In this document: positions 25,363 through 34,932 of the stretch, piece by piece
Position numbering within the stretch: position 1 is the stretch's first letter
How the letters are laid out: each line of letters begins with the position of its first letter
Assembly: GCA_027728065.1 (NCBI GenBank)
Contig: JAQBVO010000003.1
Location: 1 to 64,000 of the forward strand
From: Actinomycetota bacterium
GTDB lineage: Bacteria; Actinomycetota; Actinomycetes; Nanopelagicales; Nanopelagicaceae
Reading direction: 5' to 3'
Length of the DNA stretch: 64,000 bases
The notes under the pieces: model-generated
What the model was told of the DNA's origin: nothing
Databases searched by the model: none
What the model saw: only the letters and a program-made list of their open reading frames with translations
Made by a program: the position numbers and the translations under genes

Positions 25363-26111
25363 TAGGCACCCATTCGCATATTATCTATTAAGCGCACACC
25401 ATCTATCCATCCGGCGATTATTGCACGTTTTTGCTTTGTTGTATCTGTTGCAAGGCAAAAGTCATCTTCATTAATAATTGCAGCGTAATCACATTTAAAA
25501 CCAAAATCGGTTGAGATTGTGGTATCGATAATCTCTTGCGCAATCGCGATAGTCGGTGCTAAACGTGCTGCCACCATTGCACGATAGATTACATTTGCAC
25601 TTACTCGACCACTTTGGCTCAAGCGAATATTGCGCGAGGAGATTGCCAATCCATCGAATTCGCGCACCGTTGGTACTCCAACAATTTCAACAGCGCTCTT
25701 CATCGAGCGAATAATCTGCAGCTGCTGAAAATCTTTTTCACCAAAAATTGCCGCCTCTGGTTTAACTATCTCAAAGAGACGATTAACAACTGTTACAACG
25801 CCATCAAAGTGTCCAGGCCGTGATGCACCCTCGTAAAGATCGGCGATTGATGAGGCTCTTATCTTCGTAATCGGATCTGGATAAATCTCTTCATACTCTG
25901 GCATCCAAATCTCTGTTGCCCCGGCCAACGTTGCCAGTTGAATATCGCGCTCAGCAGTGCGTGGATACTGGGCAATATCTTGCGCGTTTTCAAATTGAAG
26001 TGGATTAATAAAAATACTGACTACAACTTGTTTACTCATGCTACGTGCACGTTTGATCAACGCTTGGTGGCCCTTATGTAGGGCGCCCATCGTTGGAACT
26101 AATACGCTCAT
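25362..26111 (-). CDS. panC: Pantothenate synthetase with short N-terminus
   Basis: ATP-dependent condensation of pantoate with beta-alanine. 249 residues. LVPTMGALHKGHQAL carries the nucleotide-binding HxGH, with FGEKDFQQL, EFDGLAISSRNIRLS (the SSRN/KMSK-like loop) and C-terminal RLIDNMRMG. The PTMG motif normally starts about 25 residues in but here begins at residue 6. The ATG has GGAG a few bases upstream and an in-frame stop lies six codons above, so the short form is real in this sequence. Confidence 0.93.
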   Translation of the reverse strand: MSVLVPTMGALHKGHQALIKRARSMSKQVVVSIFINPLQFENAQDIAQYPRTAERDIQLATLAGATEIWMPEYEEIYPDPITKIRASSIADLYEGASRPGHFDGVVTVVNRLFEIVKPEAAIFGEKDFQQLQIIRSMKSAVEIVGVPTVREFDGLAISSRNIRLSQSGRVSANVIYRAMVAARLAPTIAIAQEIIDTTISTDFGFKCDYAAIINEDDFCLATDTTKQKRAIIAGWIDGVRLIDNMRMGA

Positions 26112-26154
26112 ATGGCTCCAGTCCTTTCAGGTACCGGGCGAGGTAATAGAAAGT

Positions 26155-26610
26155 TTACGGTGTAGGAGAGAGTTGCGCCAAAAGCTGATCTACCCGTCCA
26201 TGCGTCAGGAGTACGGCATCTGCATCGATTTCATGCCACGGTTGTAGAACAAACCCGCGCTCATAGGCGCGTGGGTGTGGCAGCTCTAACTCGTCGCTTT
26301 TGGACAATAGTGGGCCATATTGAATTAAATCCAAATCAATGGTGCGTGGCCCCCATTTAACCAGACGCTCGCGACCCATGCTTTTTTCAATTCCCTGCAG
26401 CATACCGAGTAAATCCAATGCAGGAAGCTCGCTTTCAATAATACAGACCGCATTTACATAATCTGGTTGGGTTGGTCCGCCCATGGGTGCGGTTGTGTAG
26501 TACGAAGAAACCGCAACCACATCGGTTGATTCACGTAAGAGAGCCAGTGCGATATCTAAATTTTCGTGTGGGTTACCAAGATTTGCACCAAGTCCTATTA
26601 CTGCTTTCAT
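26155..26610 (-). CDS. folK: HPPK (2-amino-4-hydroxy-6-hydroxymethyldihydropteridine pyrophosphokinase)
   Basis: Folate pathway. 151 residues with AVIGLGANLGNPHENLD, the signature RERLVKWGPRTIDLDLIQYG, and LPHPRAYERGFVLQPW. The start overlaps the folB stop by 4 nt. Confidence 0.96.
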   Translation of the reverse strand: MKAVIGLGANLGNPHENLDIALALLRESTDVVAVSSYYTTAPMGGPTQPDYVNAVCIIESELPALDLLGMLQGIEKSMGRERLVKWGPRTIDLDLIQYGPLLSKSDELELPHPRAYERGFVLQPWHEIDADAVLLTHGRVDQLLAQLSPTP

Positions 26611-26969
26611 CGTGTGCGTTTTATTGCTACTGCAATATCTTTCAGTGATGCAGTTACCGGTGCCTGTGGTTTATGGACTGTAACTGTTACTGAAACAACT
26701 TTCACATAGGAATTCAAAATCCGTTCAGCGATTCGTCCTGCAAGTTTCTCGATGAGTGAGACTGGATTAGATGTAATTTCGGCAACAACTAGATCGGTAA
26801 TCTCGGCGTAGTTGACGGTATCCTCGATTAAATCACTAGTGGATGCTGCACGCAGATCAATTTCAAGGGCTAAATCAACATAGAAATCCTGACCATGGGC
26901 GCGCTCATGTTCGAGCAGGCCGTGGTATCCAAAGCCGTGGATCGCCTCGAGCAGTATCTGATCACTCAT
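26607..26969 (-). CDS. folB: Dihydroneopterin aldolase
   Basis: 120-residue FolB making 6-hydroxymethyl-dihydropterin. Visible: IHGFGYHGLLEHERAHGQDFYVDL and SLIEKLAGRIAERIL with the expected active-site glutamate and lysine. 4-nt overlaps with folP upstream and folK downstream. Confidence 0.95.
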   Translation of the reverse strand: MSDQILLEAIHGFGYHGLLEHERAHGQDFYVDLALEIDLRAASTSDLIEDTVNYAEITDLVVAEITSNPVSLIEKLAGRIAERILNSYVKVVSVTVTVHKPQAPVTASLKDIAVAIKRTR

Positions 26970-27721
26970 GAGCGCAACACATCTTTATGGGGCTTCACAG
27001 AATGAACTCTAACTCCCCAAATACCGCTCGTGGAAAGCCGCTTTGTTAGGGCGATACTCGCCTGTTCACGTTTATCGGGTGTAGTGCCGCCAAGAAAACG
27101 TTTTCGAGAGCCACCAACTAAGACCCGATATCCAAGGGCTACGAACTCATCGATGCGATCAATAATCGCCCAGTTGTGATCGGCGTTTTTGGCAAAGCCA
27201 ATACCTGGATCGATAATTAAATTATCTTTGCTTATTCCCGTATCTAACGCCGCAGAGATTCTCTCTTGCAACTCGCAAATTACATCGCGCACAACATCCC
27301 CATAAATGGCCATACTATTCATATCTTTTGACTGTCCGCGCCAATGCATGGCGATATAAGGCGCCTGTAATTGCGCAGCGGTTGCTAACATTTGCCCATC
27401 TGCTAACCCCCCACTGACATCGTTAATAATCTGAGCCCCGGCTGCTATCGCAGCTCTTGCTGTGCTAGCACGCATCGTATCGATGCTTATTGGGACACCC
27501 TCTTTAGCAAGTTCAGAGATTACTGGAATAACGCGGGCGAGCTCTTCATCTGCACTAACACGATCTGCGCCAGGTCTAGTTGACTCACCACCGATATCAA
27601 TAATCTCAACACCCTCGGCGATCATTTGACGCCCATGGTGCAATGCGCTTTCAATAGAGTTATACCGACCACCATCGGCAAATGAATCCGGTGTGACGTT
27701 AAGAATCCCCATGACCAACAT
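26966..27721 (-). CDS. folP: Dihydropteroate synthase
   Basis: Joins p-aminobenzoate to the pterin; target of sulfonamides. 251 residues: MGILNVTPDSFADGGRY (pterin-binding loop), EIIDIGGESTRPGADRVS, INDVSGG, IDPGIGFAKNADHNW and GGSRKRFLG. Begins five bases after the folE stop. Confidence 0.97.
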   Translation of the reverse strand: MLVMGILNVTPDSFADGGRYNSIESALHHGRQMIAEGVEIIDIGGESTRPGADRVSADEELARVIPVISELAKEGVPISIDTMRASTARAAIAAGAQIINDVSGGLADGQMLATAAQLQAPYIAMHWRGQSKDMNSMAIYGDVVRDVICELQERISAALDTGISKDNLIIDPGIGFAKNADHNWAIIDRIDEFVALGYRVLVGGSRKRFLGGTTPDKREQASIALTKRLSTSGIWGVRVHSVKPHKDVLRS

Positions 27722-27726
27722 GGGTT

Positions 27727-28329
27727 TTACCGATGTGTAATGAGGCTAATTGCTTCGGCACGTGTTGCAGCCTTTAGAAGCGCACCACGAACCGCACTTG
27801 TTGTCGTGCGAGCCTGTGACTTCTTTATACCACGCATCGACATGCATAGATGTTCGCAGTCAATGATCACAATTACACCAAGTGGATCAAGGATTTCAAC
27901 TAAAGCATCGGCGATCTGCGTAGTTAATCGCTCTTGCACCTGTGGGCGTTTAGCATAGACATCGACTAAGCGCGCCAACTTTGAAAGGCCGGTGATTTTC
28001 CCGCGCGGTATATAGCCAATGTGTGCAACACCGTGAAAGGGAGTTAGGTGATGTTCACAGTGCGAAAAAACCTCAATGTCGCGGACAATAACTAACTCTT
28101 CATGCCCAATATCAAATGTTGTTGTTAGCACATCCTCTGGAGCCTGCCAAAGCCCTGCAAAATTCTCCTTCATCGCGCGAGCAACACGCGCCGGCGTTTC
28201 TCGTAAGCCCTCTCGATCTGGATCTTCACCAAGTGCTATTAAAAGCTCGCGTACTGCACGCTCGGCTCGTTCTTGATCATATGGAGCGGGTCTGTGAGCG
28301 TCGGTGAGAGTAATTTTACTTATTGTCAT
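27727..28329 (-). CDS. folE: GTP cyclohydrolase I
   Basis: First step of folate synthesis. 200 residues. The zinc ligands are seen in [20 protein letters not shown] and [12 protein letters not shown], along with [17 protein letters not shown]. The start overlaps the end of ftsH by 14 nt, so the ftsH-folEPBK-panC-coaX-lysS run is probably transcribed together. Confidence 0.97.
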   Translation of the reverse strand: MTISKITLTDAHRPAPYDQERAERAVRELLIALGEDPDREGLRETPARVARAMKENFAGLWQAPEDVLTTTFDIGHEELVIVRDIEVFSHCEHHLTPFHGVAHIGYIPRGKITGLSKLARLVDVYAKRPQVQERLTTQIADALVEILDPLGVIVIIDCEHLCMSMRGIKKSQARTTTSAVRGALLKAATRAEAISLITHR

Positions 28330-30385
28330 CTGTCAGCTTCTTACTAGGTGTGGGCTTCTTTACTTTTGTAATAACGGCTCTTTCTGGAACATCAACTGGT
28401 GGTTGATCTGATGGAATTCGTGTAATTGAACCCGTCCATGCCGGCCGTGCCGTAACGGATTTAACCCGCTTAAAGATCTTTGCTATCTCTTTCTTACTGA
28501 GCGTCTCTTTATCTAGGAGCTCTAAGACCATCTCATCTAAAACCTTACGGTTTGCAACCAAGATATCAAAGGCCTCTTGATGAGCGTTTTCAATAAGTCT
28601 GCGGATTTCTCGGTCAACAACACCTGCAATACTCTCAGAGTAATCGCGTTGGTGGCTATAGTCCCGGCCCATAAATGGAACATCGCTACTTGTTCCTAAC
28701 TTTATCGCGCCCACCGCTTCAGTCATTCCATATTGAGTAACCATTGCACGGGCAAGTGTCGTCGCTTTTTCAATGTCATTTGATGCACCTGTCGATGGAT
28801 CATGAAAAATCAACTCTTCTGCCGCCCGACCGCCCAATGAGTATGCCAACTGATCAAGGAGTTGATTGCGCGTAGTTGAATAGCGATCCTCATCGGGAAG
28901 AATCATCGTGTAACCAAGGGCGCGGCCGCGAGGTATGATTGTTATTTTATGCACAGGATCTGTGTGTGGCAGTGCATGGGCTACAAGAGCATGACCAGCT
29001 TCGTGATAGGCGGTAACGCGTCGCTCATCCCCACTCATGATGCGCGATTTGCGCTGTGGACCCGCCATCACACGATCAATAGCCTCATCGATTTCAAGAT
29101 TTGAAATCAACTTGTTTTCTTCGCGAGCCGTCAAAAGGGCAGCCTCGTTAAGAACATTTGCAAGATCGGCACCAGTAAATCCTGGTGTGCGACGTGCATA
29201 ATCAATAAGTTTTACCGAGTCACTCATAGGTTTATTCTTTGCGTGTACTGCCAAAATCGCTTCACGACCCTTAAGATCAGGGCGATCAACTGCAATTTGT
29301 CGATCGAAGCGGCCTGGACGCAACAGCGCTGGATCTAGTACATCTGGACGGTTAGTCGCGGCGATAAGAATGACCTTCGTATTTTCTTCAAAGCCATCCA
29401 TCTCAACTAAGAGTTGATTAAGGGTCTGTTCACGCTCGTCATGTCCGCCACCCATACCTGTGCCGCGCTGGCGACCAACGGCATCTATCTCATCAACAAA
29501 AACTATCGCCGGTGAATTTTCTTTTGCTTGATTAAATAGATCACGCACACGCGCTGCTCCAACACCAACAAACATCTCAACAAAATCAGATCCAGAGATC
29601 GAATAAAAGGGGACTCCCGCTTCGCCTGCGACTGCGCGAGCAAGTAGCGTCTTGCCAGTCCCTGGAGGACCAAAGAGTAAAACACCCTTTGGAATCTTCG
29701 CGCCTAGTGCACCGTACTTATCTGGGTTGGCTAAAAAATCCTTAATCTCCTCGAGTTCGGCTATGGCTTCATCGGCACCGGCGACATCTTTAAAAGTGGT
29801 CTGCGGCACGTCATTACTTTGAAGTTTTGCACGCGACTTACCAAATTGAAATATCTTATTGCCGCCTTGCGCCTGGCTCATCATCCAGAAGAATAAGAAG
29901 CCAATAAGTAGAAATGGAATTATCGAAAATAGAAATGAGACAAGGAGTGATTGCGATGGAACACGGACGTTCCAGCCTTTTGGTGGTGGATTTGAGGTAA
30001 GAGCATCAATTATCGTCGGCTCCTGTCGGGCAACATATGAGGCTTCAACTTTAGCTGCCCCTTTAATTGCAGCACCCGGCTTTAAGACGAGACGAATCTT
30101 CTGATCTTTATCTACAACCTCTGCCGAGTCGACGTTAGAGCGGGCAATAGCATCTAGTGCTTGCGAGGTTTCAATCTGCGTATATCGGTTGCCGGCAGAT
30201 GTAATCTGGCCAAAGATAGAGACGACAAAAATTGCAAAAAGAATCCAAAAAAGTGGTCCACGAAGAATTCGGCCAGTACGAGTTAATGGCTTTTTAGAGT
30301 TTGAACCGCCTGCGAAACTCTTTTTGAGGGGTTTAATCTTCGCCGGTTTCTTCACTGGTTTCTTGACTTGCGACATCTCGTGCAT
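28316..30385 (-). CDS. ftsH: ATP-dependent zinc metalloprotease FtsH
   Basis: Membrane AAA+ protease degrading unassembled or regulatory membrane proteins. About 689 residues. A basic N-terminal cytoplasmic tail, a first span [17 protein letters not shown], an extracytoplasmic loop, and a second span [20 protein letters not shown]. Then Walker [14 protein letters not shown], Walker [10 protein letters not shown], the second region of homology, and the zinc site [11 protein letters not shown]. The start could be 30385 or the next ATG at 30376. Confidence 0.97.
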   Translation of the reverse strand: MHEMSQVKKPVKKPAKIKPLKKSFAGGSNSKKPLTRTGRILRGPLFWILFAIFVVSIFGQITSAGNRYTQIETSQALDAIARSNVDSAEVVDKDQKIRLVLKPGAAIKGAAKVEASYVARQEPTIIDALTSNPPPKGWNVRVPSQSLLVSFLFSIIPFLLIGFLFFWMMSQAQGGNKIFQFGKSRAKLQSNDVPQTTFKDVAGADEAIAELEEIKDFLANPDKYGALGAKIPKGVLLFGPPGTGKTLLARAVAGEAGVPFYSISGSDFVEMFVGVGAARVRDLFNQAKENSPAIVFVDEIDAVGRQRGTGMGGGHDEREQTLNQLLVEMDGFEENTKVILIAATNRPDVLDPALLRPGRFDRQIAVDRPDLKGREAILAVHAKNKPMSDSVKLIDYARRTPGFTGADLANVLNEAALLTAREENKLISNLEIDEAIDRVMAGPQRKSRIMSGDERRVTAYHEAGHALVAHALPHTDPVHKITIIPRGRALGYTMILPDEDRYSTTRNQLLDQLAYSLGGRAAEELIFHDPSTGASNDIEKATTLARAMVTQYGMTEAVGAIKLGTSSDVPFMGRDYSHQRDYSESIAGVVDREIRRLIENAHQEAFDILVANRKVLDEMVLELLDKETLSKKEIAKIFKRVKSVTARPAWTGSITRIPSDQPPVDVPERAVITKVKKPTPSKKLTDDNK

Positions 30386-30401
30386 CTCTCAATTCTTGGG
30401 G

Positions 30402-30953
30402 TTATACGTACATGTGCTTAGCAAGCACGGCGATAAATGGGAGGTTGCGATATTTTTCATCAAAGTCGAGACCATACCCAACAACAAAATCTGGTGGGAT
30501 TTCAAAGCCAACATATTTAACATCGACCATAACTTTGGCTGCATCTGGCTTACGAAGAATGGATAGTACCTCGACGCTGGCCGCTCCACGCGATTGAAGA
30601 TTTGCTATAAGCCACAAAAGTGTTAAACCAGAATCAACGATATCTTCAACGATTAAAACATTTCGGCGTGTAATGTCGCGATCTAAATCTTTAAGAATTC
30701 GAACTACGCCACTTGATTTTGTGCCTGAGCCATAGGATGAAACAGCCATCCAGTCCATCTCTACGTGACGCGCTAGTGCACGTGAGAGATCGGCCATCGC
30801 CATCACTGCGCCCTTAAGTACTCCAATTAAAAGCAGGTCTTTGCCTTCGTAATCCTTTTCAATTCGTAGAGCGAGCTCTTTAATCTTTGCTTGCAGATCT
30901 TCTTCACTCACGACTACGCGCTCTATATCTTTTTCAACTCCAGCTAAATCCAC
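30402..30953 (-). CDS. hpt: Hypoxanthine phosphoribosyltransferase
   Basis: Purine salvage: hypoxanthine/guanine plus PRPP gives IMP/GMP. 183 residues, with LLIGVLKGAVMAMADL, VSSYGSGTKSSG, the PRPP loop VLIVEDIVDSGLTL, and KYVGFEIPPDFVVGYGLDFDEKYRNLP. Of special interest because the de novo purine locus at 47440-48026 is broken; salvage through this enzyme would then matter. Confidence 0.96.
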   Translation of the reverse strand: MDLAGVEKDIERVVVSEEDLQAKIKELALRIEKDYEGKDLLLIGVLKGAVMAMADLSRALARHVEMDWMAVSSYGSGTKSSGVVRILKDLDRDITRRNVLIVEDIVDSGLTLLWLIANLQSRGAASVEVLSILRKPDAAKVMVDVKYVGFEIPPDFVVGYGLDFDEKYRNLPFIAVLAKHMYV

Positions 30954-30968
30954 GAAGGCTCCCTTGGG

Positions 30969-31925
30969 CTAGTTGCGTAAGAGTGAAAGTCTGCCCGATA
31001 ATCGCTCAACCTTCACACCACCCGGCAGATAAGAAGCCCCCTGCCCGCTCCAGGCCGTGATTAAAGCCTCAATTGAGGTGACGTGCTCGGCTGAAATTGA
31101 GCCCGATGGCGCCCCTGCCGCGTAAATCGCAGCCCGAATAACCCGACTTCGGATCGCTTGTGGCAATGTGGCTAGATGCTCACAGGACAAATCAGCTAAA
31201 TCTAAATGTTGAATTTCGCGCTTTGTCCAGGCATCGAGTGCATCGGCGTCGTGGCGCAATAGTTCGGCGCTGCGCGCGAGAGCATCGGAGATGCCTGGGC
31301 CAATTGCTTTTTCAAGCGTTGGAATTGCGTCGGTGCGAACACGCACGCGAGCAAAATTTGAATCGAGATTATGTGGATCGTTCCATGCGATTAAACCAAC
31401 ATCTCGACAAAGGCTTTCGGTTTCTGCGCGGGTAATTGAAAGAAATGGACGAATATATTTTCCCTGCAGCGGTGCCATCCCTGAGAGCGAACGAGTTCCA
31501 GAGCCACGTGCAAGACCAAGCAAAACACTCTCGGCTTGATCATCACGGGTATGACCTAAGAAGATTGCAACTGCTTTTAGATCATCACTTACTCTATCTA
31601 ATGCACCATATCTAGCTTTGCGCGCCGATGCTTCTAGACCATCGGTAATCTCAACAGTGACCTTTGCAATCGTCGTCTTGATACCTAAAGACTTCATCTG
31701 CTCAGCAGTTTTCTCTGCCTGTATTGCCGAACCCGATTGCAGTTGATGATCAACTGTTACTGCATGCACGTCAATTGCTAATTTAGGTGCCTCAAGTGAA
31801 AGTGCATAGGCAAGGGCAAGTGAATCGGCTCCTCCGGAAACGGCTATGACTACTAAATCTCCAGCCTCTAACTTTTCAAGCCATGGACGCACAGCGGCGC
31901 GGGTTAACGGTGCGCTCGTGCTCAT
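30969..31925 (-). CDS. tilS: tRNA(Ile)-lysidine synthase
   Basis: Modifies the wobble C of tRNA-Ile(CAU). 318 residues. The PP-loop VVIAVSGGADSLALAYAL is followed by AVTVDHQLQSGSA and LGHTRDDQAESVLLGLARGSG. The order hpt after tilS is conserved in actinobacteria; 15 nt between them. Confidence 0.94.
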   Translation of the reverse strand: MSTSAPLTRAAVRPWLEKLEAGDLVVIAVSGGADSLALAYALSLEAPKLAIDVHAVTVDHQLQSGSAIQAEKTAEQMKSLGIKTTIAKVTVEITDGLEASARKARYGALDRVSDDLKAVAIFLGHTRDDQAESVLLGLARGSGTRSLSGMAPLQGKYIRPFLSITRAETESLCRDVGLIAWNDPHNLDSNFARVRVRTDAIPTLEKAIGPGISDALARSAELLRHDADALDAWTKREIQHLDLADLSCEHLATLPQAIRSRVIRAAIYAAGAPSGSISAEHVTSIEALITAWSGQGASYLPGGVKVERLSGRLSLLRN

Positions 31926-31934
31926 GGGTTAAGA

Positions 31935-33137
31935 CTAGACCCGACCACCAAAAGGCATAAGCCCCTTAACGCTATAGATATTTGAAAACAGCAGGCCCTT
32001 GTCCTTTGAGTTTGCCTCCCACATCATTCCATTACCCGCATAAATGCTGATGTGATGAATAGTAGAGATTGTGCCCTTATATGAATAGAAGAGAAGATCC
32101 CCCGGCACAAGTTCATTGAGTGAAACATGTTTGGTATAGCCCGAATACAGAGCTGAGTTTAGACGATCCCAGTTTGGCCAACCCAATCCCGCATACTTAT
32201 ATGCGGCATATACAAGTCCTGAACAGTCAAAAGTATTTGGCCCTTCTGAACCCCAAACATATGGTTTGCGCGCTAGCACTTGCTTTTTTGCAAACTCAAC
32301 GGCCTTTAACCGTTGCTTTTCATTAGTTCTAATCGTTGACCGACCTCGGAATCCAATATCTGGCCAGATCTTTGACTGTCCTGCAGTTTGTCCGGCTTGA
32401 TTAGCTTGAGCCTCTTCTAAGAGTGCGAGTTGTCGTTGCTGCTCAAGAGTGGTTCGCACTTTACGTGCACTGAGCAAATCTTTCATTAACTGATCTTGTA
32501 CCTTTTGTAACTTAGCAACTTCTTTGGCCTGCTCGGCTTTTGCATCATCGGCAACTTTTTTAGCTGCAGCTACTTTGTCTGTTGCTTTTTGTTGAACAAT
32601 CTCGGCCTCATCTGCGGCTTTCTTCGCCGCACGTGCAATAATTTCAGCGGCTTTAAAACGCTCTAGGGCAATTGTGTTCTTTGTCCCCAATGTACTTAAT
32701 GTGCTGAGTTGATCCATTAAATCCTGCGGTCCATTAGCACTAAGCAATGGCTCTATATTGCTCATGTTTCCACCCAAGATATAAGCATTAGCGGCAAGTC
32801 TTCCAATCACATGGTGTGCCTCTGCAACGGCCGCAGCGGTTTCGGTTGCGTACTGCGCCGCTGAGCGTGCTGCGGTTTCGGCAATCGCTAACTCTTTTTG
32901 TGCCTGTACATATAGCGCCCTAGCGGCATTTGCTTTAGCAGTTAACGTACGTAAATTTTGATTTGCCGCAGCTAATTTTGCCGCTTGCGCCTCGGCAGCT
33001 TTCTTCTTAGCCGCTTCAACTTTCTTAGCCGCTTTAATCTGTGCCAACGTTGGTTTTGGGGTCTTTGCTATTGCCGGCGCTGTTGTCAGCGTCAGTGCAA
33101 GAACGAGAGCAAGTGAAACCGCTCTATACATTTTCAA
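31935..33137 (-). CDS. Secreted NlpC/P60 peptidoglycan endopeptidase
   Basis: 400 residues, RipA/RipC-like. Signal peptide MKMYRAVSLALVLALTLTTAPAIA, then a long alanine/lysine-rich coiled-coil (residues ~30-240), then the NlpC/P60 domain. Catalytic cysteine in NTFDCSGLVYAAYKYAG, histidine in HHISIYAG and third residue in MWEANSKD. Cuts stem peptides in the wall; the coiled coil probably regulates access. The start is a TTG at 33137 with GGAGG seven bases upstream; the ATG two codons later has much poorer spacing. Confidence 0.92.
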   Translation of the reverse strand: MKMYRAVSLALVLALTLTTAPAIAKTPKPTLAQIKAAKKVEAAKKKAAEAQAAKLAAANQNLRTLTAKANAARALYVQAQKELAIAETAARSAAQYATETAAAVAEAHHVIGRLAANAYILGGNMSNIEPLLSANGPQDLMDQLSTLSTLGTKNTIALERFKAAEIIARAAKKAADEAEIVQQKATDKVAAAKKVADDAKAEQAKEVAKLQKVQDQLMKDLLSARKVRTTLEQQRQLALLEEAQANQAGQTAGQSKIWPDIGFRGRSTIRTNEKQRLKAVEFAKKQVLARKPYVWGSEGPNTFDCSGLVYAAYKYAGLGWPNWDRLNSALYSGYTKHVSLNELVPGDLLFYSYKGTISTIHHISIYAGNGMMWEANSKDKGLLFSNIYSVKGLMPFGGRV

Positions 33138-33211
33138 TTCAAAACCTCCGGAGGAAGGTCTTAAGAATAAATGACTAACCTTAGAAAAACCTGATAAATC
33201 CGCTGGTGTCT

Positions 33212-34018
33212 TTAATTAGATACATCTCGTCGAAGAAATAGAAATGAGGCGATAATGACCCCGACTGCAACGTATGCTCCGCCGACTAATAGAGCATGCG
33301 AATATTCAATTCCTGTGGTAAACCCACGCACTGCTCCACCAGATGCTATGGCTGAAAGCTGTGCCCCTGGCATCCAATCTTGTAACGAGTTTTTAACAGC
33401 AATTAATAAATTCTCAACGATTAGCAACCACAAAACACCAAATGAGATAGCGCTAATCGGAGAGCGCAGTAAGAGACCTAGGACCATGCCAATAGTTCCA
33501 AAACCGATAACAGAGATGATTATATTTATGGAGGTTGTAAGCAGTGCATGCCGACCATCAGGGCCAAACCAAAGATCAGTTGAAACCTTTGCACGCGGTG
33601 CTAAAAGTATGGAGGCGCTAATACTTACAATCCCTGAAAAAATAATCATCACAAGTGCAAATAACTTCATCGCAATAAATTTTCCAACTAGAATACGTAT
33701 GCGCCCAGGTTGGCGAACCAAAATATTGCGCAAAGTTCCATAGGTATATTCCTGCGCTGTCTGTGCGGCAAAAACGCAGAGCGCGATTATCCCGAGAAAT
33801 CCACCTACGCTGCTAAAACCCTGTACACCACCTGTTGCAAGTCCAAGAACTTCACGGCTAACGGTTCGGCCGCGATCGGAGTTTCCATCAGGTGAGTCAA
33901 TGAGTAAGAACAAAAGAGATGAAAAGAGAGCGCTGAAAAAAACAACGGCGCCCATGGTGCCCAGAAAAAGTGTTGGTCGGCGTAATTTACGCAACTCTGA
34001 TAAAGCTACTCGCCACAT
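33212..34018 (-). CDS. ABC-2 type transporter permease
   Basis: 268 residues with about six hydrophobic spans (e.g. LFLGTMGAVVFFSALFSSLLFLL, broken here into its first 20: FLGTMGAVVFFSALFSSLLF; IIISVIGFGTIGMVLGLLL). The AQEYTYGTLRNILVRQPGR motif is characteristic of ABC-2 permeases of the export type. Overlaps the ATPase gene by one base (TAATG). Substrate unknown; such pairs often export drugs, peptides or lipids. Confidence 0.88.
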   Translation of the reverse strand: MWRVALSELRKLRRPTLFLGTMGAVVFFSALFSSLLFLLIDSPDGNSDRGRTVSREVLGLATGGVQGFSSVGGFLGIIALCVFAAQTAQEYTYGTLRNILVRQPGRIRILVGKFIAMKLFALVMIIFSGIVSISASILLAPRAKVSTDLWFGPDGRHALLTTSINIIISVIGFGTIGMVLGLLLRSPISAISFGVLWLLIVENLLIAVKNSLQDWMPGAQLSAIASGGAVRGFTTGIEYSHALLVGGAYVAVGVIIASFLFLRRDVSN

Positions 34019-34923
34019 TATTTTTCACCAGTCATTTCAAAAAAAGTTTCTTCAAGGTTTGGAAGCTGTGGCGTTAACTGCGAAAGAGTTATCCCTGCAT
34101 CAAATGCGGCACGGTTAAATTCAAGAGCCCATTCAGCTGGACCTTCAACATGCACGGCGCCATCTCTAATTACTGCTCGGTGACCAGCTCTTTGCGCTAT
34201 CGCTAGTAACGCGCCAAGATCGCTCTCATGTGCGCCCTTAGCGATGATTACTGGCTGCTGATCGAGCATTAAATCACTCATCTTGCCGGTAAAGACAACT
34301 TCGCCCTTGCGCAACATTACTAAATAATCGCTGATGAGTTCGAGTTCAGATAAGAGGTGTGATGAGACAAAGACGGAGGTGCCTTCATCTGCTAGCGCGC
34401 GCAAAAGTGAACGAACCTCTTGGATTCCCTCGGGATCTAAACCATTTGTAGGTTCGTCCAGCATCAGCAGTTTTGGATTAGGCAGTAAGGCGGCGGCGAT
34501 CCCCAAGCGTTGCTTCATTCCAAGTGAGTAGGTCTTGTACTTTGATTTCGCGCGATCACCTAGACCTACTTGATCGAGTAAATACTGAACACGATCAGTT
34601 GAAAACCCGCCAAGATTTGCTAAGTATTTTAGATTCTCACTACCGCTTAATGCTGGATAGAAAGCTGGTCCTTCAATCATCGCCCCTACACGTGGCAGAT
34701 ATTTCTCGGGGTGCTTAATTGACTCACCCAAGATCTCTCCCGTGCCACCAGTGGGTGTAATTAAACCGAGCAACATGCGCATCGTGGTTGTCTTACCCGA
34801 ACCGTTAGGTCCAACAAAGCCACAAATCGTGCCTAGTGGGACTTCAAATGTTGCATGAGATACTGCCATGCGCCCACCGTACTTCTTACTTAAATCACTA
34901 ACGGAGATAGCGGTATTAGACAT
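34018..34923 (-). CDS. ABC transporter ATP-binding protein
   Basis: 301 residues. Walker A GPNGSGKTTTMRMLLG, signature YSLGMKQRLGIAAAL, Walker B LLMLDEPTNGLDPEG, H-loop VFVSSHLLSELE. Partner of the downstream ABC-2 permease. The C-terminal ~80 residues resemble the accessory domain of BcrA/DrrA-type exporters. Confidence 0.92.
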   Translation of the reverse strand: MSNTAISVSDLSKKYGGRMAVSHATFEVPLGTICGFVGPNGSGKTTTMRMLLGLITPTGGTGEILGESIKHPEKYLPRVGAMIEGPAFYPALSGSENLKYLANLGGFSTDRVQYLLDQVGLGDRAKSKYKTYSLGMKQRLGIAAALLPNPKLLMLDEPTNGLDPEGIQEVRSLLRALADEGTSVFVSSHLLSELELISDYLVMLRKGEVVFTGKMSDLMLDQQPVIIAKGAHESDLGALLAIAQRAGHRAVIRDGAVHVEGPAEWALEFNRAAFDAGITLSQLTPQLPNLEETFFEMTGEK

Positions 34924-34932
34924 AGTTATAAC

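Noticed and set aside
33138..33211. c-di-AMP (ydaO) riboswitch before the NlpC/P60 gene
   Set aside because: Only 74 nt lie between the genes, too short, with none of the conserved core.
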